DNA of 64,000 nt from JAHIKV01 sp963733145 (GTDB lineage Bacteria > Planctomycetota > Planctomycetia > Pirellulales > Thermoguttaceae), in assembly GCA_963733145.1 (NCBI GenBank), contig CAVTCJ010000008.1:62001-126000 (forward strand), given 5' to 3'. Position 1 is the first letter of the stretch. Every line of letters begins with the position of its first letter. Shown piece by piece: positions 56,844-64,000 of this stretch. The notes under the pieces were generated by a model that was not told the DNA's origin, ran no database searches, and saw only the letters and a program-made list of their open reading frames with translations. The position numbers and the translations under genes were made by a program.

Positions 56844-58368
56844 ATGGTTGCCTCCTCCGTTGAGCCGTTGCCGCTCTACCGCCCCCGCGATCCGCGGGCG
56901 TCCGGCCTGTGGCAGTTGATGGAGCGGTATTTCGAGACCTTCCGGCGGGTCTACGACGAGCGGTTTCAGGCCAAGTATGGATTCTGGCGGCCGATCGTCG
57001 AGCGTTCGGTGACGGCGTTTCTCCGCTGCGGCGATCTGCACGAGGGCTTCGCTCGCGTCCGCTGCCCGGATTGCCAGCACGAGATGTTCGTGGCCTTTTC
57101 CTGCAAGCAGCGCTGCACCTGTCCGTCCTGCCACCAGAAGCGCACGTTGCTGACGGCGCATCCACGTGGCCGAGGAGGTCTGTCTCCGGTGGCACATCGG
57201 CAAGTCGTGTTGACCATCCCCAAGCGTCTGCGGCTGCACACCCGTTTTGACCGCAAGCTGCTGGGCAAGCTCTGCGCGCTGCGCCTGGACGTGCATCCAG
57301 GCCGAAGTCCGACGCCTGCTGGGCCGGGACGACGTGCTGCCCGGCATGGTCGCCGCGATCCAGACGCACGGCGAACTCCTGCACTGGCACCCGCACATCC
57401 ACACGCTGGTCACCTGCGGGGCGTTCACGCCGCGAGGGCGAGTTCCTGGAACTGCCCGCAGCTCGACATGGAGCGGCTGCAAGCGGCTTGGCAGGAAGCC
57501 GTCTTCGCCCTGTACCTGGCCGAGGAGAAGATCGCGCCGGAGGTGGTCGAGAACATGCGCGGCTGGCCGCACAGCGGCTTCAGCGTCGATCAGTCGGTGT
57601 TTCTGCCAGCCGGGCGACCGGGCAGGCATCGAGCGTTTGGTGCAGTACATGACCCGCTGCCCGTTCAGCCTGTCGCGGCTGGTCAAGGTGACCGAGACCG
57701 GGCAGGTGGTCTACAAGGCGGAGAAGGACGCCTGCCGGGCCTTTCCCGAGCCGCAGCGGCGACGGCCTGGCGGCTGGGCCGAAGCGGAATTTCCAGGTTC
57801 TCGATCCGCTGGATTTCCTGGCCGAGTTCACCCAGCACATTCCGCCCAAGGGCGCGCATCTGATCCGCTACTACGGCTGGTACTCGAACAAGGCCCGCGG
57901 CATGCGACGCAAGGCGGCCAGCCGAAGCCGCGGCGGCGGACTGTCCGCCACTTCCGGCCGAGCGGCAAGGCGCGACTGTTCCGGACTGCCCAGCCGCTGC
58001 AGCCAGACCTGGGCCATGCTCATCAAGCGGGTGTACGAGATTGACCCGCTGACCTGTCCCAAGTGCGGCGGCGCAGATGAAGGTGGTCGCGTTCATCGAG
58101 CCGCCGCAAGGCGACGTGATCGAGAAGATTCTGCGTCACTGCGGCCTGTGGCATCCCTCGACGCCGCGCCCGCCGCCGGCGCGTATTCCCCCTCGCCCTT
58201 TGGGAGAGGGGCCGGGGTGAGGGCGACGATGCCGCGTTTGGCCTCTTCGACTGGATGGACTGGTCGGATGTCGACGCGGCGGAGGATTTCGTCCAGATCG
58301 CCCCGGACGATTCGGCCTACGTTGACATCGACCCTTTCGAGGTCAACGAGTACGAGCCGGCCTTCTGA
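56844..58368 (+). pseudogene. IS91-like transposase, copy B, several frameshifts
   Basis: The N-terminal zinc-binding domain is clear: RVRCPDCQHEMFVAFSCKQR and CTCPSCHQKR. It is followed by HRQVVLTIPKRLRLHTRFDR, then GELLHWHPHIHTLVTCGAF (the HUH-type metal site HPHIH), FALYLAEEKIAPEVVENMRG and MTRCPFSLSRLVKVT, and ends with MLIKRVYEIDPLTCPKCGG and a Pro-rich, acidic tail to 58368. Frame breaks occur near 57165, 57285, 57440, 57610, 57765 and 58075. The order of conserved blocks is normal, so the native gene is about 500 codons. A palindromic repeat (ccctcgccctttgggagagg, 58190) lies near the 3' end. Confidence 0.8.
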
Positions 58369-58493
58369 TTTTCTCCGACGGCGAGTCGGCCCGTGGACGG
58401 AGTGCGCGTATCACGGAATTTGCCCTCGACAGGCGGTCGGATGGGCCGCTTGAATGGCTTTTGGATGCTGCCGAATGCGCCCTCGCTGGCGGT

Positions 58494-58549
58494 CAAGGGT
58501 GCCGGAAGGGTGGTGCGGCCATGGCCGCACCACCCTTCCGGCACCCTTG
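58494..58549. repeat. Perfect 56-base palindrome at the right end of IS91-like copy B
   Basis: Starts caagggtgccggaagggtgg and is exactly self-complementary about the centre at 58521/58522. It differs in sequence from the palindrome at the same place in copy A but shares its outer caag and cttg. Confidence 0.95.
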
Positions 58550-58574
58550 ACATACCTTTCCTCTATGGTAAAAT
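58547..58574 (+). promoter_or_regulatory. Outward promoter-like sequence, IS91-like copy B
   Basis: Consensus TTGACA (58547-58552) and TAAAAT (58569-58574) with 16 bases between, overlapping the foot of the palindrome and directed out of the element. Confidence 0.55.
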
Positions 58575-58612
58575 CACCGGCATTGGTGAGAAATCAAAAT
58601 TCCTATCAGTCA

Positions 58613-58702
58613 AGAGACGGACAAAGAGCGAACAACCCAAAAGTTGGGGCTGCCGTGCCTAAAGCCACCAGCACCCCAACTATAGAGGTAGTTTTTGGGT
58701 AA
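58613..58702 (+). pseudogene. Headless coding fragment after IS91-like copy B
   Basis: An open frame reads RDGQRANNPKVGAAVPK then ATSTPTIEVVFG to a stop at 58702. It has no start and is too short to identify. It is listed because, as with copies A and C, the element's right end appears to sit in the 3' part of another gene. Confidence 0.3.
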
Positions 58703-58899
58703 ATTGCCCCCACTCCAGAGTTAATCTTAAAAAATAGTTTTTTCTTTGTCAGGAATCGGGGTTCGGCGGTCTATAGGTGATTAGGAGTATAGGTAATGAG
58801 TCATCATAATTGAATTTTTGCTTTGGTTGTCATCGGAGGCGTGTGCCTTCAACCGGAGCGGCGAACAACGAAACGGCCAAAGGGCCCAGGGAGAGTGAG

Positions 58900-59607
58900 A
58901 TGAAACGGTTTATGATTGTGCTGTGTGTGGCAGCAGTGGTCGGGCTGGCGTCAGCAACGGTACAGGCCGCGATTTCCTACACGGTTGCCGGCTTGGGGCC
59001 AACGAGTTATCCCGGCCCTGTCACGCCGCCTGTGGGTTCCCCGCATATTGTGGATGGTTATGGCTATCCTGGTGATACGGTTGAACTTCAGACTTACACA
59101 GGCTCTCTCAATCTCACGCCAGGGACTTACACCCTACAGATCAACACCTTGCTCTGGGGCGTGGATTGGACCTATAACGGCACTGCAACGGCTTGGGACT
59201 ATCCGGCGAATTGGCCCGATATTACAAACACAATTTACGCGGACCGGAGTATAACTATTGGTACGGCGACGGGGAGCATTAGCCAATCTGGTACTTTGAA
59301 AAACACTTGGGACGATGACTACCTCTCGTTTGCTGCCGGAGCAACGACTTCTATTTACGTCACAGATTCTAGTGAACTCTATAGAGTTGATGTCACAGCG
59401 AAAAGCCTTCCAGTAAGCAGCGTTAATTACTTTCCTGGCGGGGATCCCCCCGCAGGAGGTTTTGCCCAGACTCCCCGAAACATGATGGCGACCTTCACCG
59501 TTACTGATCTGGGCTCGGTTCCCGAACCTGCCACCATCATCGTCTGGTCGCTGCTCGGCAGTCTCGCTATCGCCGTAGGCTGGTGGCGTCGGAAGCGGGC
59601 GGCCTGA
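58900..59607 (+). CDS. PEP-CTERM secreted protein
   Basis: Intact 235-residue protein. Signal peptide RFMIVLCVAAVVGLASATVQA, then a beta-rich, Thr/Tyr-rich body (DTVELQTYTGSLNLTPGTYT, INTLLWGVDWTYNGTATAWD) and the sorting tail VPEPATIIVWSLLGSLAIAV followed by WWRRKRAA. The PEP motif, hydrophobic span and basic end define a PEP-CTERM substrate for an exosortase, which is not in this window. Start at 58900 follows cccagggagagtgag. A terminator follows at 59639. Body family unknown. Confidence 0.88.
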   Translation: MKRFMIVLCVAAVVGLASATVQAAISYTVAGLGPTSYPGPVTPPVGSPHIVDGYGYPGDTVELQTYTGSLNLTPGTYTLQINTLLWGVDWTYNGTATAWDYPANWPDITNTIYADRSITIGTATGSISQSGTLKNTWDDDYLSFAAGATTSIYVTDSSELYRVDVTAKSLPVSSVNYFPGGDPPAGGFAQTPRNMMATFTVTDLGSVPEPATIIVWSLLGSLAIAVGWWRRKRAA

Positions 59608-59638
59608 CGCCGCAACCTCCAATCCAAGAGCCAAACCC

Positions 59639-59668
59639 AGGGCCATCCATCGCGGTGGCCCTTTTTTT
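59639..59668 (+). terminator. Rho-independent terminator of the PEP-CTERM gene
   Basis: Stem agggcca/tggccct (59639-59645 and 59656-59662) with a ten-base loop and a seven-T run, 32 bases after the stop at 59607. Confidence 0.85.
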
Positions 59669-59669
59669 G

Positions 59670-60101
59670 CGCGGTGTGGTTGGTGACATTTTGTTGCCGC
59701 TTCATTCCGTGCTCGCCCACTACCGTGACGCCGGAGGACCTGAGCCTCCTGCCAATAGAATCGGAATCGCGACCTTTCAGTCGATTGCCACCCACCCCTT
59801 CTGGTGCCCCAAAATTCCGGACTTTGCCGCTCAAGACGGCCTGGGCCAACAGACGCGATGCGTAGGGCTCACGGATTTTGAATGCCCGGGCAACGTCCTT
59901 AATGAACACCACGCCGCCGTGGCTGCGGACGAACGCGAGGGCGTCGTGCCAGCGGCCGGGTGTCGGTATGTCATCGTCGGTCAGGGGGATGGTTCCCTTG
60001 AGCCCCAGGTCATCGCGGAGTTCGATCACGCCATCCCACAGCGTAATCCTGTACGCACCTTGAAGGCGACGTTCCCGACGCAGCGTGATGCGTTTCTTCA
60101 A
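59670..60101 (-). CDS. Hypothetical protein, possibly 5' truncated by IS91-like copy C
   Basis: The frame from 60101 gives MKKRITLRRERRLQGAYRIT, LWDGVIELRDDLGLKGTIPL, TPGRWHDALAFVRSHGGVVF and AFKIREPYASRLLAQAVLSG, which look like real protein with a helix-turn-helix-type middle. The frame stays open on into the antisense of the PEP-CTERM gene to 59427, which is unlikely to be native; the end given here is approximate and set at the terminator. IS91-like copy C begins 12 bases upstream of the ATG, so the true N-terminus may be lost. No family recognised. Confidence 0.4.
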
Positions 60102-60416
60102 AATTTCGTCCCGACTTGCAGGTGCTGCTCGAAGACGTCCGCACCCGCGGCGACCGTCAACATCCCTTCTGGGCCCGTCTGGAAGGCTCTAGCGGAAGGG
60201 TGTCGGTCCGGCATTGAACCTGCCGCTGCGGTAATTGCGGTGGACCTGAAACAGACGGCGTGAGAAGTAGCACGCCTGTCAGGCTTTTATGCGTGCCGTA
60301 ACTCTCAGACGCCCAAGCGGTTAGCGACCTTTGCGGCCGCGCCGCTTGACGGACAACGCCGACTCTGCCATGTATAGGGTACGGATGTACACTATACTAA
60401 TGGCTGGCGTCCCGTC

Positions 60417-61917
60417 ATGGTTGCCTCCTCCGTTGAGCCGCTGCCGCTCTACCGCCCGCGCGAGCCGCGGGCGTCGGGCCTGTGGCAGTTGATGTATCGG
60501 CACTTCGAGACCTTTCGCCGGGTCTACGACGAGCGGTTTGCGGCCCAGTATGGCTTCTGGCGGCCGATTGTCGAACGCTCGGTGACGGCCTTCCTCGCCT
60601 GCGGCGATTTGCACGAGGGTTTTGCCCGCGTCCGCTGCTCGGACTGCGGACACGAGATGTTCGTGGCCTTTTCCTGCAAGCAGCGCTGCACTTGCCCGTC
60701 ATGCCATCAGAGCGCACGCTGCTGACCGCGCTGCACGTGGCCGAGGAAGTCTGTCTGCCGGTGGCGCACCGCCAAGTCGTCCTGACGATTCCGAAACGTC
60801 TGCGGCTGCACGCCCGCTATGACCGCAAGCTGTTGGGCAAACTCTGTCGCTGCGCCTGGACGTGCATTCAGGCCGAAGTCCGGCGCCTGCTCGGCCGCGA
60901 CGACGTGCGCCCGGCATGATCGCGGCGATCCAGACGCACGGCGAACTGCTGCACTGGCACCCGCACATCCACACGCTGGTCACCTGCGGCGCGTTCACGC
61001 CCGGGGCGAGTTTCTCGAATTGCCCGAACTCGACAAAGATCGGCTGCGAGCGGCTTGGCGGGAGGCCGTGTTCGCGCTCTATCTGGCCGAGGAGAAGATC
61101 GAGCCGGAAGCGGTCGAGAACATGCGCGGCTGGCCGCATAGCGGTTTCAGCGTCGATCAGTCGGTGTATCTGCCGGCGGGCGATCGGGCGGGCATCGAGC
61201 GGCTGGTGCAATACATGACCCGCTGCCCGTTCAGTCTCTCGCGGCTGGTCAAGGTGACCGCGACCGGGCAGGTCGTCTACAAGGCCGAGAAGGACGCCTG
61301 CCGGCCGTTTCCCGACCCGCGCGGCGACGAGCATGGCGGCTGGGCCGAAGCGTAATTTCCAGGTTCTCGATCCGCTGGAGTTTCTGGCCGAGTTCACGCA
61401 ACACATTCCGCCGAAGGGCTCGCATCTGATACGCTATTACGGCTGGTACTCGCAACAAGGCCCGGGGCATGAGACGCAAGGCGGCCAGTAGGCAGCGCAT
61501 CAATGCCGTCTGCCGGACGGAACAGAAGGCGATTCCCGCCCGAGCCGTTGCAGCCAGACCTGGGCCATGCTCATCAAGCGGGTGTACGAGGTTGACCCGC
61601 TGGCCTGTCCCAAGTGCGGCGGCGTGATGAAGGTCGTGGCGTTCATCGAGCCGCCGCAAGGGGCGGTGATCGAGAAGATTCTGCGTCACTGCGGCCTGTG
61701 GCATCCCTCGACGCCGCGTCCGCCGCCGGCGGATTCCCCCTCGCCCTTTGGGAGAGGGGCCGGGGGTGAGGGCGACGATGCCGCGTTTGGCCTCTTCGAC
61801 TGGATGGACTGGTCGGATGTCGACGCGGCGGAAGATTTCGTCCAGATCGCCCCGGACGATTCGGCCTACGTGGACATCGACCCTTTCGAGGTCAACGAGT
61901 ACGAGCCGGCCTTCTAA
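60417..61917 (+). pseudogene. IS91-like transposase, copy C, several frameshifts
   Basis: Same layout as copy B: RVRCSDCGHEMFVAFSCKQR and CTCPSCHQ zinc segment, RQVVLTIPKRLRLHARYDRK, the metal site in HWHPHIHTLVTCGAF, ALYLAEEKIEPEAVENMRGW, and MLIKRVYEVDPLACPKCGGV with a tail ending VDIDPFEVNEYEPAF at 61917. Frame breaks lie near 60715, 60845, 60915, 61010, 61350 and 61500. In the last segment the repeat ccctcgccctttgggagagg is translated in frame as SPSPFGRGAGGEG. The region at 61495-61560 contains a foreign ctgccggacggaacagaagg unit like the array at 54006. Confidence 0.8.
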
Positions 61918-62039
61918 TTTTCTCCGACGGCGAGTCGGCCCGTGGACGAGGCGCACATCGCGGAATTTGCCCTCGACAGGCGGTCGGATGGGCCGCTTGA
62001 ATGGCTTTTGGATGCTGCCGATGCGCCCTTGCTGGCGGT

Positions 62040-62094
62040 CAAGGGGGCCGAAGGGCGGTGCGGCCATGGCCGCACCACCCTTCCGGCACCCTTG
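62040..62094. repeat. Imperfect palindrome at the right end of IS91-like copy C
   Basis: Related to the copy B palindrome; the right arm is identical, but the left arm has three or four changes (caagggggccgaagggcgg). The hairpin is therefore decayed on one side only. Confidence 0.85.
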
Positions 62095-62119
62095 ACATAC
62101 CTTTCCTCTATGGTAAAAT
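62092..62119 (+). promoter_or_regulatory. Outward promoter-like sequence, IS91-like copy C
   Basis: TTGACA (62092-62097) and TAAAAT (62114-62119), spacer 16, identical to copy B and directed toward the headless fragment and the sulfatase gene. Confidence 0.55.
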
Positions 62120-62170
62120 CACCGGCATTGGTGAGAAATCAAATTCCTATCAGTTAATTCCTATCAGTCA

Positions 62171-62773
<603 letters not shown>

Positions 62774-62851
62774 TTGACTGGCTACATCCTCATGGTATAC
62801 TCAGCACCATTGCAGACATACCAGAATTCCCTCCACTTTTCCTATTAAAAA

Positions 62852-64000
62852 ATGACCTCCCTTGCCAAAATTCTTTGCAGTCTTTGCACTGCGCTTGCTG
62901 CCGCTGTCGCTTGGGGCGGCCGCGCCGCGGAAACCCAACATCGTGCTGATCTACGCCGACGACGTTGGTTTCGGCGACCTGCAATGTTATGGCGGCAGCC
63001 GCGTGCAGACGCCCAACGTGAACCGCCTGGCCGAAGAAGGCGTGCGCTTTGTGAACGGCTATGCGACCTCCGCCACCTGCACGCCCTCGCGTTTTTCCAT
63101 TTTGACGGGCGAGTACGCCTTCCGCCGGAAGGGCACCGGCGTGCTGCCGGGCAACGCCCCGCTGATCATCATGCCGGGCTCCATGACCCTGCCCGCCATC
63201 CTGCAGCACGCAGGCTACATCACCGCCGCGATTGGCAAATGGCATCTCGGCCTGGGGCCTAAAGACCGTGAGTTGGATTGGAACGGAGAGATCAAGCCGG
63301 GGCCGCTGGAAGTGGGATTCGATCATTGTTTCATCATCCCCGCCACGCCCGACCGCGTGCCGTGCGTCTACGTTCAGGACCACCGCGTCTTCAATCTCGA
63401 TCCGTCGGATCCCATCCGCGTCAGCTATCGCCAGCCGCTGCCCGGTGAAGTCACCTACAAGACCATTGACCACGGCAAACTCCAAATGGTTTCCAGCGAA
63501 GGCCACAACGCCGCCGTCATCAACGGCATCGGGCGCATCGGCTACATGACGGGCGGCAAGGCGGCCATGTGGAAGGACGATGAAATGGAAGAGGTGCTGG
63601 CGAAACAGGCGGTGGCTTTCATCGAAAAGGAGAAAGATCATCCCTTCTTCCTCTATTACGCGTCGCACGACGTCCACGTGCCCCGCGTGCCGAACAAACG
63701 TTTCGTCGGCCGTACGGGCATGGGACCGCGCGGCGACGAGTTGGCCGAGTTTGACTGGGCCGTCGGCCGGATTCTCCAAACGCTCGACCGCCTCAAACTG
63801 ACCGACAACACGCTGGTGATCCTCAGCAGCGACAACGGGCCGGTGCTGGACGACGGCTATGCGGATGACGCCAACGAAAAACTGGGCGACCACAAACCCG
63901 CCGGCCCCTTGCGCCGGCAAATACAGCATTTTCGAGGGCGGAACACGGGTGCCGCTGATCGTCTGCTGGCCCCGTAAAATTAAATCCGGTGTTTCCCCGG
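62852..64000 (+). CDS. Sulfatase (alkaline-phosphatase superfamily), 3' partial, frame problems at both ends
   Basis: Sulfatases remove sulfate esters, often from algal polysaccharides, and planctomycetes carry many. Metal and active-site blocks: NIVLIYADDVGFGDLQCYGG, the formylglycine site CTPSR in TSATCTPSRFSILTGEY, AAIGKWHLGLG, FLYYASHDVHVPRVPNK and LVILSSDNGPVLDDGY. The likely start is ATG 62852, which opens a signal peptide (LCSLCTALAAAVAWG) in a frame one base off the main one; a TTG at 62862 is in the main frame. Near 63917 the frame shifts again and resumes as KYSIFEGGTRVPLIVCW up to the window end. Both shifts sit in G/C-rich runs. The gene continues beyond the window. Confidence 0.85.

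Larger units (their letters stand above)
56539..58612 (+). mobile_element. IS91-like element, copy B
   Basis: The left end (gacttgcaggtgctgctcg) and right end (tcctatcagtca) match copy C at 60113 and 62170. It has no inverted ends, as expected for a rolling-circle IS91-type element. It splits a second copy of the 45656 gene at taacgtc, and its right end abuts a headless coding fragment. Confidence 0.82.
60113..62170 (+). mobile_element. IS91-like element, copy C
   Basis: The left 300 bases are almost identical to copy B (56539 on). The right end repeats ttcctatcagt twice (62148-62168). Length and gene order are as in copy B. Confidence 0.82.

Noticed and set aside
59583..60263. Plus-strand open frame of 226 codons between the PEP-CTERM gene and IS91-like copy C
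   Set aside because: It starts inside the PEP-CTERM end and terminator, runs antisense to a better candidate, and ends inside the element.

Overview
The window looks like planctomycete chromosome, most likely order Pirellulales, assembled from a metagenome. Supporting signs are PEP-CTERM proteins with a VPEP-x-hydrophobic-RR tail, a giant secreted protein with an 'ALEERRLLS' N-terminal motif, RHS/YD-repeat and FG-GAP proteins, alternative complex III beside an aa3-type oxidase, a sulfatase, high G+C, and many dispersed palindromic repeats. No rRNA or tRNA gene was seen.

Layout. 1-9.1 kb is a respiratory operon on the + strand: actD (5' end outside), an IS4-like element, actE, actF, a small membrane protein, then coxB, coxA, coxC and coxD. 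Electrons would pass from quinol through alternative complex III and its monoheme cytochrome to the cytochrome c domain fused to CoxB. 9.1-13.5 kb holds a membrane protein, a c-type cytochrome, an M50 protease with CBS domains, a CPBP protease and an HtrA-like protease cut before its PDZ domain. 13.5-15.9 kb is insertion-sequence debris. 15.9-25.3 kb (- strand) is one giant secreted RHS protein of about 3,100 residues ending in a zinc-protease motif. 25.9-34.7 kb is a run of four PEP-CTERM genes. 35.6-37.8 kb carries a zinc-ribbon fragment, an FG-GAP lipoprotein and a membrane protein.

37.9-47.9 kb is a damaged RHS locus: a broken RHS gene with a variable C-terminal domain, a small lipoprotein gene just behind it, a second RHS scrap, an IS110 transposase, a RAYT unit with perfect inverted ends, an orphan C-terminal tip with its own lipoprotein gene, a secreted-protein fragment and a second IS481-like copy. 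48-54 kb is a quieter stretch (membrane protein, B12-radical SAM protein, winged-helix regulator plus membrane protein, ABC exporter). 54-62.2 kb has three IS91-like copies; the right end of each abuts a headless 3' fragment of another gene, and one of these is a second tip of the same type followed by small secreted-protein genes. 62.8 kb to the end is a sulfatase that runs off the window.

Two cautions apply throughout. Many genes carry single-base indels, and repeats inside the window act as internal controls suggesting that many of these are sequence errors rather than mutations. Several palindromic repeats lie inside coding sequence and are translated in frame. The most interesting candidate system is the RHS tip-plus-lipoprotein set with IS91-like ends that carry outward promoter-like sequences; the toxin/immunity reading of it is inference.
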